DNA of 64,000 nt, from assembly GCA_038087015.1 (NCBI GenBank), contig JASBNA010000002.1:992001-1056000 (forward strand). The letters run 5' to 3'. Positions 47,312 to 61,140 of this stretch are shown one piece after another. The first letter of the stretch is position 1; each line of letters begins with the position of its first letter. The position numbers and the translations under genes were made by a program. The notes beneath the pieces were generated by a model that saw nothing but the letters and a program-made list of their open reading frames with translations, did not search any database and had not been told where the DNA came from. Source of the stretch: Cerrena zonata. Lineage: Eukaryota > Basidiomycota > Agaricomycetes > Polyporales > Cerrenaceae.

Positions 47312-50129
47312 GCCTGACGCTGTTACCGCTGCTCTCGTATCCGACCCTCTCTTACCTCCCAGAGACCTTGCGGCGGAGCTCTTGGAGACGCATAGTACAA
47401 ACTTCGGTCAACTACAACGCGACGACTGGACAGATTTCCGATCGGAGCCTAATTCGCAGAGCTTCGTGAGAGCCGGGAGACCTCGGTTGACTCAAGAGGA
47501 AACCTTAGCTCTGCTCCTGAAGTGTACTCTAACAAGAAGGCCTCCATCTTTATCAGATCCTGCTCCGCAACAATGAGCGTTTGCCTCTGCGTCTACTGCT
47601 CAGGTGACAGATGTTATACTGTGGACTACGCTGCGCCACCGTCACGTAGACTTCGTCGCAGTGCTTTCCGATAATCAAGGGGATGTTGAAATGTCCGAGA
47701 ATGAAGAATGTCGTTGATGCGTTTTTCACGCGCATGTCAGCGTACACCCACGCTGCTGTGGACGTGCTTTTATGCACGATTTATATGCGGATGGAGATGA
47801 AGTTTGTGTAGTTTGGAAATGAGAGTAGTATAACCCTCCATTATGATTCCCCTTTGACATTTAGAATCCCGATATCAGTTCCCTTTCAATTTTTCTCGAA
47901 TCTCTCATTGTGTTATTTTATACCTCGTCGTATACTCTGCTGTACAGTTACCCCACCAATGACCAGGTCCATATTCAATTACCTAAATCGGCCTTAGGTG
48001 TGTCGCTTGAGTACTAAGTAACTCTGTATGTAATAAACCAGCACGAGTACTCGGTTAAGTTCCTACGAAATGAATTCTTATACGGATATCCTCCAAGTTC
48101 CATCCATTCAGGGAAGTTCAGGCCCAGTCGTTCGATCCAGATTATTATGGTCAGTGAGGCGAAATCCCCTGATTGTCGATCTTGGTGGGGAAATCACAAG
48201 CTTCATCCAAAGTGCGAAAACACGAAACACCTATCACTGCGCCTCTAAATCGAGTAGTAAACTAGACCATGTCTGGAGGTGCCACCATGTCATATCTATA
48301 TACCAGATACTCTACGACGACCCAATCGATACCACCGTCAAAAATTTCTCCCTGGTTCGGCCGAACGAAGTCCTGCAAAGTCTTGGGCAGACAAGTCTGT
48401 ATTTGCACAATGCATACAGCGAAATCACACACAGACGAAAGCATGACTTGGAACGGAAATTTGTTTCCGCGTTCTGAACAGCTTGGGGACTGGCAGAACA
48501 CCATCAGCGAACCAAGTAACACTAGCTCAATTCAAATCATTTCAAAAATGGGCATCAGTTGTGCGTTCAGACGATGTGGGGCACTGATGGGGTTGCTTCC
48601 CGCCACCCGAGGTTACACGAAGAAGTGATCTTGCCTGTCACTGCGACAGCCAGCAGCATGAGCAGCTGGGGAGTAGTGTATTAGGGTGTACTGGTCACGT
48701 CCGGGTATTTCGCCAATCGAATGACACTAATACAGATGCCAGGCTCTACCAGACAGTCGAGAGAGCATATTACGCGGCACAGTGGCACGAGAGAGCATAA
48801 GGCACCTTTCAAATTTCATCAGCACAGGAAAGTAAACTAGATAAGTCGCTTAGGCCGCTCTGGAGATAACATCAGGAACAGCATTTGCGGATGCATCGAG
48901 ACAGCGCGCGACCGTCGTCGGACTAGAATAGCTGGAACGAGAGAAAATAAATTCCAACGGCTTCGGAACCCTCTGGGAGGGGTGCGGAAGTGCTGAATGC
49001 TGTCCCCGCTTTCGCCGGAATATGAGGGACACCGACATAGGAGACTAACCCAAATAAAGGATGTGAAATACCAAACATGGAGTCCGAAGCTTAAAAGGGA
49101 ACTTCCGACACCAATATGTCTTCGGAAGATCGAGGCGTTACTTAGTACCTGATAAAATATAAATAACGTCGTGATATATATGTAGCAGATCCAGACCCAG
49201 ATACGTTCTGTCGCAGGAGCATCCTCGACAGCATCACATCGTAATTGGCAGCATACGATTCAAGGTTAGGACTGAGATGAATCCAATGTTGGACCGGCAC
49301 CCGTCGTAAAAGTATGACTGACTATAGTCAGAGCCTTCTGGAGCCCCACGTGGGAAGAGTGTATAGGCGAAACACATTGGAGAATCGATCGACGGTAGAA
49401 TGCGGGGAATGTCGTGTGCGCTGTGTCTCTTCGAGAGGGGATTGGAAAAAGACAGAGACGTTTTTCAGAATAGCAAAGGAAAATTTCTAAGACCAGGGCC
49501 GTACTAACGTATCAGTGCCGGGCAAAAATCACCAATATTTATACGGTTATCTGGGGAAACCAGGCAACCAGAGAGATGATGCGGATGATTGGGGCTAAAT
49601 TGGGACGTGAATGCGATTTTTTGAAGACGCCAAGGGTGTCGATACGGGACCCATACATCATGGAGATGGGAGAGTATGTTTTTCCTTATCACTAGCGCTG
49701 ATGGGTATAAGAATGAGGATGGGTTGCTGGGGTTCTGAGGTAGGGAGTATAGCAAATGTCCAAGTCGGTTGACAGGACAGAGATGCGATGGTATGCCAAG
49801 GGTCGGTGTCAGCGGCGGTACGGTCGAGTGGAATGCATGTGCATTGGCGAATAATTGACCGGATATTGGGGAGCGGGAAGGGATGAACTCGGTACCCGAT
49901 AAGGAAAGGTGCGAAAGCAAGCCTGGGTGATCGTACACTCCAAGACAGAAGCGCCAGGGGCAACTGGGCACGGGTAGGCTGGTTCTCCTAGTCCACTATC
50001 CGACTTCCTTATCTCATCCACTCCTCTCCATACCCACAAAGCGCCCGCTATTTACCAATATATAAAAATCCACATGTGTCCTCTCCGCACCCATCCCCTT
50101 CTCCCCTCCCCTCTCTTTGTCTCGTCAAA
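47312..50129. other. long intergenic region with unassigned open frames
   Basis: About 2.8 kb. An open frame continues to 47576 in a different frame just after the kinase-like stop and reads like protein (LLPPRDLAAELLETHSTNFG), but I found no phase-compatible splice. Frames at 48070-48477 (135 codons) and 48269-48628 have no domain I know. AT-rich 3' flank dominates to 48060. The permease promoter occupies the last few hundred bases, with a C-rich leader at 50085-50125. Confidence 0.4.
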
Positions 50130-52238
50130 ATGTCTTCCACAGACATGCACGAAAAAGCCAAAGCGTCGGAGAAGGTGTCCGATGTCGACGTCTCGTCGCA
50201 CGACTACACAGATGTTGAGACTGCTCCGTCCAACACTCTCAAGAGGCAGCTGAAGAATCGGCATATTGCCATGATCAGGTTTGCTTGGTCTCACTTTTAT
50301 TCATCTTCCGTCTCATTAATTTTATCCTCTAGTATCGGTGGTGTTATTGGTACTGGTCTCTTCCTTGGTACCGCAACCTCGCTTCGGGATGGTGGTCCCA
50401 TTGGTCTATTACTCGGCTACGCTGTCGTCGGCACTATTTGTTATTCGGTCATGGTTTGTGATTCATCCTTGTGCTTAGATATCCATCATATTTATCATTC
50501 GGCCCTGCCGTATTTAGGTTTCTCTAGGTGAAATGGTTGCTTATCTCCCCATTCCTGGCGGTCACATCAGACTGGCCGAGCGTTTCGTGGATCCCGCTCT
50601 TTCCTTCACCATGGGTTGGAATTACTGGTACAACTGGACAATCATTCTCCCCGCTGAACTTAGTGCTGCCTGCCGTTCTCATCAACTTTTGGAACCAGTC
50701 GGGTACGTTTTCAATTGTATTCACAGTTTGCAAAGTGACTTATTTTTTTCTTTCCTTCAGTAAACAACGCGGCTTGGATTACGATATGCCTTGTCGTCAC
50801 AGTGGTCATCAACATGTTTGGAGCAGGCGTTTACGGCGAATGTGAATTTATTTTCGCGTATGTATTTCTTCATCATTTTGTACACGCGCAGCCTCTCACT
50901 TCACTCACCTTGACAGATCCATCAAAGTCATCACCATTACGGGGTTGATTATCCTCGGTATCGTTCTTGATTTGGGAGGAGGCCCCAACCATGATCGAAT
51001 TGGTTTCCGTTACTGGAAAGAACCAGGTCCTTTTGCTCAATTCAATGGCATTTCGGGCAGCACTGGTCAATTCCTTGGTTGGTGGTCCGTCATGACTCAA
51101 GCTGCGTTTTCCTTCATCGGAACCGAAATCGTTGCCGTACGTATCCGTCTTGCGACTTATTTCATTACCACCATCTCAATTTTCCATTCGATAGATTGCC
51201 GCTGGTGAAGCCAAGAACCCGCGCCGAAACCTTCCTAAGGCCATCAAGCGAGTCTACATCCGTATCTTGTTATTCTACATCGGAGGTGTCACCATTATTG
51301 GTCTCCTCGTTCCTTCGAGCGAACCCGATCTTAACATTACAACTTCCGATGCTGGAAAATCTCCCTTCGTCATTGCCATTAAACATGCAGGTATCAAGGG
51401 TCTGCCCTCCGTGAGTTTCCATGTTCTGTCGGTCCTTAAACGATTTTCTCACGTCGTCCGTGTATCTGTAGGTCATTAACGCTGCATTGTTGACTTCCGC
51501 TTGGTCTGCTGCTTCTTCTGATCTGTACACAAGTTCACGAGCCTTGTACGGTCTCGCTATAGCCGGCAACGCTCCTAAAATCTTCCTTACTACCTCGAAG
51601 AAGGGTCTCCCTTACGTCTCGATCATCTTCTGCTCCCTCTTCGCCACGCTTGCATACATGGGTATCAACGCTGGTTCTGGAAAAGTCTTCGGCTGGTTTG
51701 CGAACATGACTTCCGTTGCTGGACTCATGACATGGTTCGGTATCTCCGTTACCTACATCCGATTCCATGCCGGTTTCAAGGCCCAGGGCTTTGACCGCAA
51801 GAGCCTCCCTTATGCGTCGCCGCTACAGCCTTACGCTGCTTGGTACGCTGCTATCGCATGCATTGTCATTTGTTTCGTAAGTTTCAACGTCACAAACCCA
51901 TCTTTAAACTGTCTTTTTTGACGTCTTGATTTTCTACAGTTCTCGGGATGGAAAGTATTCCTCAAGGATAACTGGGACGTAGCGAACTTCATTACCAACT
52001 ACCTTCCCTTCGCCCTCTTCCCAATCCTCTATTGCGGCGCGAAATTGTGGAGACGAGTACCAATCGTCAAGCCACTCGACATGGACTTTGTGTCTGGCCT
52101 TGCGGAGATCGAAGCCGATTGTTATGACGAGCCTCCTCCCCGTAACTGGGTTGAGAAGTTCTGGGGCTGGCTGGTAAGTCACATCTATCAAGTGACTCGA
52201 AACCTAATATCTGACCGTCTTTCTCTTCATAGATGTAA
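50130..52238 (+). CDS. amino-acid permease (YAT/GAP1 family) with one apparent frameshift
   Basis: Twelve-span plasma-membrane amino-acid permease of the fungal APC family. The cytosolic N-terminus is [20 protein letters not shown]. Helix 1 carries the substrate-binding signature [14 protein letters not shown]. Others are [54 protein letters not shown] and [15 protein letters not shown]. The last exon adds only Met and the stop at 52238. About nine introns, all in frame. One flaw: in exon 3, near 50670, the frame of ELSAA does not continue into VLINFWN; one extra base (a T after GCTGCC) separates them. I saw no splice solution. So this is a sequence error or a recently disabled gene. The substrate is not predictable. 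Confidence 0.85.
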
Positions 52239-55200
52239 TCACGATATATCGATAATCTTTCGTATATGATTTATACGATATGTAGTTACCCTCACTTGTA
52301 ATTTGTAGACTAGTATTATTGCATCATTTTGTAACGTTCATCTTGTTCTCTTTATTTGGGACATCATGCTGCATGGTTGGAAATGGAATACCATATCCCT
52401 ATTGATCTTTTGACACATTCCACTTACAAACTCGTGATGTTTTGAATGTTGTTCGGGTTCGTATATAAGCTTCAAGCTACCATTATGTTCATTCCAATCC
52501 GGACTTTGCTAACAGCGTAATGTTAGCTGGCGATCTCAACGCAAGACGACCGGTTTGTACACCGTCCTACGATCCCGAGTGAGATCCCACTTCCAAGGAT
52601 ATCCTGACGTCAATAACTCGGCTACAGAGGTGCCTGGCCACACACGCCCGGTAGCTGAAATGCTCTTCATTCGGGTCGTTTGAATTCGTCTTCCTGTCTT
52701 CTCCAGTACCCGCGAACGAGGATCGGAACTGGAGGGACCCCTGACAACTATACAAATATACAAATTCGACTAAATTCCTACATAAAGGTGGAGAATACGA
52801 GGTGATTTTTTTGTCAGAAGGGCTTAGACCTTCAGGCACATGCGGAGAAGAACCAGGTGGTCAGAATATGTCAGAGGGATTATTTGGAATTCATTTTAAC
52901 TTTGCTTCCAACGTCAACGCTCGTGCTCAGGGGTAAGAGTCCAAGTTAAGCACTGACCTTACTCATCTCATTCATCTCGATCAGAATGTTCGCTAAAGAA
53001 AGAAGCATTAGGTTTGAAAGAAGAGGAGCTGGAGGTTCTCTGAGGACGTATATGGCATTTTGGTATACATATGCGTTTGGGGGGCGTATGAACAGTCCAA
53101 TGATATTGGTTACCGCTGGACTCAGGAACTTGTATTGTCACAGACCCGTCATCGTGACAAACCATATTTCTACCCTGGAGGGTCTAGAGTATCTGGAGTA
53201 CGTTTGCGTTTTTAATTTTGGCAACTGAATTGGGAGAGCACGGAGTGGCGGACGGAGCGTCGGATCGGCTAGCAAAATAAGTTTTAGACGGTCAGATAGG
53301 GTGCCCGCAGTTTTTTTGTTCTATGTTCTAGTTTTACACTGTTTTCCATGATAAAAATTCCTGAAACATGGTTTTCATTTTCTTACTCAAGATCGGTGAT
53401 CGCAGCCTCGCACTTCCACCCCAATTGGGAGCCAAGAGATTCAGATCCACCGGTCTAGGCAGGTAGGTCGGTTTATTCAGTTTATCCATAATGGACATAA
53501 CATACCAAAATAGAGCGTAATCACCATCATGCAGATCCCCTATAATACAAGATTGGGCAATTATCACAGGACTTGCATTTTTGTGCATACGTTCAACATC
53601 TGCAATATATGTTTTTACGCTAGTATGGGAAACAGCTTGAACTTGAACGCTCTGCACCTTTGCGGTCTCAGTCCGTTGCGCTCGAGTACTTGTAAGTTAT
53701 ATTAGTTGTCAATATCACCATCATATCATCTCGCTAGCAGAGCTCCTCATGCACACGCACTGCACGCATATAGCCGGACGTTTTGCACCCGGGTGTAAGT
53801 CAGAGAAGGCGCATATAACCATACTTGCAAAGGGAAGTCAACGGGCAGCTGAACTTTATGAGGCGGATACGATAGGGCATACGATACCAGTGAGAACTTT
53901 CAGAACTTCGTTGTGGATATATCAGGTCATCTGGGCTGAAGAGACCGCGAGGGAGTTGAGGATTGTCGACTCTCTCTTGTATTGGGAGTATCATAGAAGG
54001 TCGTTCGCACCTGTCATAAACGAATCATGATTCTTGATTAGATGTAAACCCTTACCGATGATCACTGGTCACTATTGACGAGAACCTATGCTTCCCCCAA
54101 GCTTCGCTTTCACTTTCACTCTTGCTTTGATGCTGCTATCATTTCGCTAACGGGCCGGAAGGGGAAATGGGGAAGTGAAGTACAAGTGTCGAGGGTCAGG
54201 CTGTCCGCATGTACGAAAGCTTTGGAAGTTATAATTAAAAGGTTACCATAAGTCGTCGGGACACCACGCCCCGGCAACCGTTTCAACTAGCATGGAAACA
54301 TGGAGACTGACCCGACAGGATACCTGACAGGGTACTCGGATGTTACTTGTCATTGCCGCCGACTGTGAGAGGTCATATGGAGCTTGGGAGGGATAGCTGT
54401 CTTGTATGTACATGGATCCCCTAGGCGATGTAAGAGTAGGCTGGGATAGAGGGAAAGTGGGATCTACTTGGTTTGATGACAGAGGGTTTTGGTCGGATTG
54501 GTCGGAGAGTTTCCTCCCTGTGTTTACTTGCTCGGCTGCGTTAATTCACACGTGGATCACCATGAAAGGTGAATTTTACGTAGATAAGACTGCGCTCACC
54601 TCAAGTAAAGCGGTGTTCCTAGGTTAAGCTGGGTTTGAGTGCGGGACTCGGAGTCTCGGAGTTACTTGGGTGTGGGTCAGTGTAATTAAAGGAAAAGGTT
54701 CGCTAATCCGGATGGCTGAGAAGAGGCTGTCTCCTTGTGTCGCGGACGCTTTTCTCTTTACAGAAGAAGGGGGGAAAGCTGATTGTTGCTTCTCGCTTTT
54801 GAGCCCGACTCCAACATACGTATCAATCATATGAGAACCACGAGGATGGTCGCGGTCGCCTGTTAAAGACAAGAGAGCATGTTTTTAGAGTGTTGTTTCC
54901 GAATATACGCCAACGACTTTGATTGGTGAGTGGTCACCTCATTGGTTGCTAGGGTGGTGAAGCAGGGATCGGGTAAGTGTTGGTTACAGGCTTGCTTCTT
55001 TCCCCCTCATGACGAAATAACACTAAGGACAATTCAGGACATTGCGCAGAATGGGAATGCAAGGAAAATATTTACTCACATCCAATCGATCGAGTCTGAC
55101 GCTTCTACGCCGCACCACGCACATCGCCGCACATCGGCGATACGGATGGGGTTCAGGTAATGCGGTATTGCGTACATAGAGTGTCAAGCTGAGGGTCTGT

Positions 55201-56366
55201 GAGTGCCCCCGGATCTGTGACAGCTTGATCAAGGGTGGTTGTCAGCATTTAGGAGGTCCGATGTCGAAACTGGATTACTGAGCAATAAAGACAAGCGTTT
55301 GGGAATATTTGATGCAAGAAGCGTTTGGCTGTGTGTTCGTCAATTACTCGGAGCTCTCATAGATGGGCGAGCAGGATGGATCAGGTTGTCGTGTTTCGTG
55401 GAGAAACACTGGGTGCTCGTTGCATTCACGGAGGGAAAGGCCTGGAAGACGAGGGAGATAGGTAATCAGGCGGTTTGCAGCCGTATATGTATGTCACGCA
55501 ATGCTTAACCCACTTGGCAATCAATTTTATCAAGGGAAGGGTGCCGTTGCACGGGCAACACCAGGCAACATCTGAGAGTGATATAAATGAACCGAGCGTG
55601 GGGTAGGATATATCTCGAGGGATGTGTAGAAGCGTTGCACTTTTTTTCTTTCGACCCGTTGCTATTACTGAGGTGTACCCTTCCTTCCCTTGTGCTTACT
55701 TTATCTTACTGGACCTCTCGCTTGCCTCTCGGAAAGTGTAATCTGTGTTGTTGTACATCATTGCGGCCGTGGACATATTGACATTCATCAAACATACATA
55801 AGTGGACCGGCCATCATTCCCTCCAAGCAGCAGAGCCTTCGCCCTTGTCTCAAGTAGAGCATGCCGTACGGGTACGGGAGCGACTCGGACGATGGGAGCG
55901 AGACGAGCCGAGTGTGGTCTGCGAGCTCTGGGATGTCGAGCCCTGTGCTGGGGTCGTGCTGGTCGGAGGATGGACAGGAGATAGAGGTGGACGACGAGGG
56001 TGAGTGCTGCTAGTAATTATTATTTTCGATTCATTGTATTTGTGGCGGGACCCCAGGGAGCGTGTGTGGGAGGGCGTCTGAGCGAGCGCTGTGATTGCCA
56101 TAGGTGGTGTATGGACTGTGACTGTGTACTCTGGCACTCGCACTCGCACTCGTCTCTTCGTCTCTCTCCCTCCACACAGTACTTGCTCCTCGTCCTCCCT
56201 GTTGTCGTTCTTCCCTGCTTTCTGCTGTCCCTCCTTGCTTTCGCGTGTTCAATACACATTGTCTGTCATTTATGCTGGCATTGACACTACCGCCTCCATT
56301 CCAGGCTTAGATTATTTGCGCGCTCACCCATCAGCTGCCCTCCCCCCTTCACCACTCAACCCTAAC
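52239..56366. other. gene-poor region of about 4 kb
   Basis: No supported gene. The best open frame is 53334-53657 on minus (107 codons, open further upstream), with a protein-like composition (IIAQSCIIGDLHDGDYALFW) but no domain I recognise. Frames at 52986-53228 and 53749-54030 are unremarkable. No terminal repeats, transposase or tRNA seen. The last kilobase is GC- and C/T-rich and probably holds the promoter and leader of the RhoGEF gene. Confidence 0.4.
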
Positions 56367-59300
56367 ATGCTTGCTCGTCCTCGTGCACCGACCCCTTCAA
56401 ATCTACAGACCTCAGACGAATGGCCAGCAGAATACAACGAGAGCTATGAGCCTGTATCACCCTCACCCTCCAGTGCTTACATCGTAGACTCTCCAAGCAA
56501 CATTCTACCACCGGCGCCGCGTTTTCACAACACTCTATCGCGCACCGTCTCAGAGGAGGAAGAAACCTCGTTTACTTCAGATTCAGGACATGCTCACTCT
56601 CCAGTACGCTCCCCAAAGATCTCTGGTCTTCCTGATCCATCCCAATATCCGGATCCTTATCCGTTTCGACCACCTCATTGGGTCCAAGGCATATCTACGC
56701 CCGCGCTCTCCTCGGCAGACTCCTCATCTGCCTCGACACGGTCGTCTGCATATACCAACTCTGCCCGTTCAGGCGATTATGGACACGTCCATATCCAATC
56801 AGGTAATGACGAGCCCGACGTCGGTGTAGGAATCACTACCGATGATGTCGTCCAACTTCTTGCCAAGGATCAGGCAAATGCTTCATCTGTCTCGCAGAGA
56901 AGACTTCCGCCAGATATATCCCGCTATTCCGACCTATATGCAAATTCTGTTCGGTCCCGTTCTTCCTCAGGCGGTCACGCGAAGCATGACAGCATCCATG
57001 AGAATGACCCGCCTCGTTTACGTACCACACCGAGTTTTGATGTCAGTTGGCGGACAGTTGATGAACGGGATGAGATGGGTTTGACAAGCGAGGATGATAC
57101 CGACGATTACGGTGCCAACGAAGATGAGGAAGATGATCTTCAGGCGGATGATGAAGGCGACGACGAATTGCCAACTAGCGCTATGATCATTGCTGAAGAG
57201 GGTCTGGGTGTGATCGTTCGCGGTGACAACATTCCTATTCATCAGCTCCAGATCAAGCCAGGTAAGTCCTCATCTTTATAACACTCGTTTAATTTGTAGC
57301 TTTAACAATGACTTTGCTATGCGTCCAGCTACGACCCATTTGCTCATTGGGTCTTCGCCGACACCAAATGCCATCCCTTCATTCTTGACCAACGCTATCC
57401 CGCATATCACCACCACCCTTCTTGCACTGGACATTTCCGCTAATTTCTTGAATGCTCTCCCTCCCGCTTTGGCATCGTGCGTGTGCTTGGAGGAATTGAA
57501 CATCACAGCGAACCCTCTGCGTGCGATTCCCGTCTTCCTGTCAAGTCTTCAATCTCTCAAAGTTCTTATTGCGGATTCGACCGGGCTTACCACTCTCCCT
57601 CCTCAGCTGAACGCTTTGGACAAGCTTCATAGTCTCAGCATTCGCCGTAATAGAATGAGTTCCCTGCCGAGCTGGCTATGTCTCCTGCCATCTCTAGAAA
57701 CTCTTCTTGTTGATGGTAATCCCTTCTTGGGGCCATGGAAGGCTCTTGTCGAACCTCTTCTTGCAAAGGCCCCGATGAGTCCTCTTTACCCTCCTTCTAC
57801 CCCGCTCTTCCCACCCCCTTCTGCCAGCATTCAGAGCACACATACTGTCGACACAGATGTCGAAGATCTCTCAGATACCCCCCAGACCATGGACGGTGAC
57901 CTACCACCTTCCGTGCATATTGAAGACGAAGATACTATCACTCCTGCCCGTGCCCCCCAACTGACCCGTTCCACCACCGCGCCATCTCTTCCACCATCAT
58001 CACCTTCCCCTACATCACCCAACCTGTCTCGGACACGGACTACCCCCAATCGTGCTTATTACGACCGCAATCGTGCCGCGAGTAAGTCCGTGATTGATAC
58101 AAGTCGTAAAGGCCAAGGGCCTATCGTACCGCTGAAACAAGACGAGCAGGCACTTGAACGTGAAGTGCGCAGGATGAAGAGTGCAGGCGAATTACGGAGG
58201 TATAACACCGCTGTTCCGCCTATGTCACCACCTTCTCTGTCCACCTCAAACTCACCACAGCGTCCGTCCATGGGTCGATACGGCACCTCGGCTTCCAGCT
58301 CAAACCTTTTATCTGTAGTTTCACCTACAGGAGAGTCCATGGTACCCAAACGTTTCGCAAGCTTGGGTGTATCCTCTGTTGCTTCGACTCCCGGTGGCGC
58401 GAAATACCGTCCGGGCCTTGATCACACTATCTGGGATAACCTTTCGGGTGACGAACAAGAATCGGTAGGAAGTCCAACGCTTCCTCCAAAGCCGTTGCCT
58501 TCCCCGTCTATTTTTTCGGGGTCGCCTCCGAGGCCTATGCGGGATCTGCGCTCTACTCCAGATAACATATCGGTCAAAGAAGAGAAGGAAAAACCTCGAC
58601 GATGGGGATTCTTGAAAAAGATGTCTATGGGCAAAATGAGGACCGAGTCGCCTTCGAATTCACGTCCTGGTACTGCTCAAGGTCGGCCTATCATTGGTGG
58701 ACCGACACCACGACCAATGATGACCAAATACCCTACAAGTTCCGCTGCGTTCCCCATTGACCCCCGGTTGTCTACGGCAACACCTCTCATTGACGTGCGG
58801 ATATCAACTACTGGCGCTTTGCTCAATTCTCCGAGCACTTCTGACCTTCTTCCAGCGAGTATATCCAAGAAACCATCTGTTGAACTGTTAAAGATCACTC
58901 CACCCCCCACTATTCCCGAGAAGCCGTCAACAGATGGTTTGAGACCGCCCCCGATCTCCTCTAACAACCTCCTTGTCCCCACACCTACCCCTCGAGCAGC
59001 TAAGCGCCGGAGTTTCCTTCCCATTGATGTTGCGCCCATTCCCATTCCAGACGCATCTTCATTTGTTACAAATGTCACTGCGACGAGTGACGCTGATGTC
59101 GACGATGGTGCGGAGACCGCGCGTGCGCCTTCACACCAGATTTCTCAGGAAACTCTGTCGCAGCTGCAACGGCGCGAAGAAGAAAAAGCGAGGGAAGCGA
59201 GGACAAGGGCGCTGCGATCTGTCATGGCATACCTTAGGGATATGTACGACTTGGGACTTTCCCAGTCGAATACCCTCAGTATGTACGGTGGCCTTACTGT

Positions 59301-61140
59301 CGACCCTTCAGGGTTGAAGTCACGCAGACCGACTATCATCGAGGGAGCAGGATCAAGGTTGACAACTTCAGACGCTTCAATGATGTCGGGCTCGTCAAGA
59401 CCTGAATCTCACTTACGGTCGTCGGACGGAATACTTGGACTCAGGAGTGGAAGCACAACGCAGACTAACAGTGTTGCTACTACCGACAGTAATGGGTCTA
59501 ACGGGGAAGAGCGCAAGTTCAAAGATGACAGATCGAAACGAGCTCGTGTCGTTCGGGAAATTGTCGAGTAAGATAATCGTTTGACCGCTGTTCCTACTTG
59601 ATCGCTGATCTGTCATAGGACTGAGCGGACATACGTCAAGGGTATGCAAGAGCTCGTTGATATCTACGTCAAACCTGCAGCTGCTCCGGTCAACACTCTT
59701 AGTGGAGTCGGCCAAAGCAAGGATTCTGTTGTTCCTGTATCTGAACGCAAAATTGTCTTCAACGGTTTGGACTCCCTATTCACTTTCCACAAGTCTAGCT
59801 TCCTCCCTGCCCTTGAGCGTGCAGCTGCTCCTATTATGCGACCAGCTGACGAACTCGCCCTGGTTGATGCTGATGGAGAGACGTCACTGGAAGTTGCCCG
59901 GGCCGTTGCGCAAACTTTCGTGTCTCATGCAGCGTTCATGAGGATGTACTCGACATATATCAAGTGAGTTGGACTGATCTAGTGATGGGGTGCCTTCGAA
60001 CTGACACTATTGGTACAGCAACTTTGACAACTCCGTCCAGCGTATCAGAAGCTGGGTCTCGGAGAGACCAGCTACAGTGGCTCAGTCTCTCTCGCCTTCT
60101 TCCAGCTCTTCGGCGGTAGCCGCAGGGTTGTCCATGACAGTTGTTGGTGCTACCGGGGTCATGCCTGATGCATCCAAAAATAATAACATCGCAGTGTTAA
60201 CTTCAAGTCAACGGAAGAGGATCAAGTCGTATCTCAAGCGCTGTCGAATGAACCCCCGTCATTCGCAGCTAAACTTGGAGGGTTATCTGCTACTACCTGT
60301 GCAGCGAATTCCGCGGTATAAGTTACTGGTATGTTATTCGTTGACTGGGTGTTCATCCGTTAGACTAATTACGTGAATTTAGTTGGAAGAACTGCTCAGG
60401 AGTTGCCCGCCGCTCTATGAGTATATGGAAGACCCTCTGGATAAGGCATTATCCGAGATATCCGTCCTGGCTACTAACATGAACGAGGGTAAGCGAGAGT
60501 CGGAGTCTCGGCGCAAGCTGGTTATTTGGCAGTCAAGAATACGAGGCAAATTCCCTAGCCCACTAGTGCAGCCTCACAGGTAAGAATGTCACCGGTCATT
60601 CGCATCCGCAGCTGCTAATTGAAGCGAATAGACGTCTCATTATGGACGGACGGCTATACCTCACACGAGTTGTGCGCAAAGCAACCGTGGCGTTCGAGAT
60701 TATCGATCCTCAGGGAGATGCTTCGACTGTGCAGGTTGAATGTTTGTCGCCAGAATTGACTCCGAGATCGCTTGTTGGTGTCCTTTGCAACGATCTACTG
60801 GTCCTATGCCGTGACCCATCGGATGGTCAAGATCCAAATTGTCATGTGGATCTCTGGGCTGTTCTCCGAATGCAAACCCTTCCTCAACCTGCAAGCATTG
60901 TACATGGCAATGGTGAGATGTGATGTAATCGCTTCGATGAATGTTTTTATTGACATGTAATGGTTTTAGCTCTTCGCTTAGTGGATAATAAAGCTATTCT
61001 TTACTTCGATGTTCCTTCCACGACGGAAGCTCTTACATGGTTCAGAGGTATGTTCACGTCACGTCACTGCCCCATCATATATTACATTCTTACGATTTAT
61101 TTCAATAGCTATCAACCTGAACATGGCACAAAAAGCTTGA
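56367..61140 (+). CDS. LRR-containing Rho guanine-nucleotide exchange factor (DH-PH)
   Basis: Very large signalling protein, about 1,440 residues, predicted to activate a Rho-family GTPase and so polar growth or wall synthesis. The first in-frame ATG, 56367, starts MLARPRAPTPS. The N-terminal 300 residues are disordered and acidic towards the end (EDEEDDLQADDEGDDELP). An intron at 57263-57328 leads to leucine-rich repeats (LLALDISANFLNALPPALAS; CLEELNITANPLRAIPVFLS; LHSLSIRRNRMSSLPSWLCL). A disordered S/P-rich centre of about 550 residues follows. The DH domain starts near 59560 (REIVETERTYVKGMQELVDI) and includes LNLEGYLLLPVQRIPRYKLL. A PH-like region follows (LIMDGRLYLTRVVRKATVAF; EALTWFRAINLNMAQKA). 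An upstream non-coding exon is possible. Confidence 0.9.

Noticed and set aside
48070..48628. Overlapping 135- and 119-codon frames as a possible small gene
   Set aside because: No recognisable motif, no consistent splice model and no support from neighbours.
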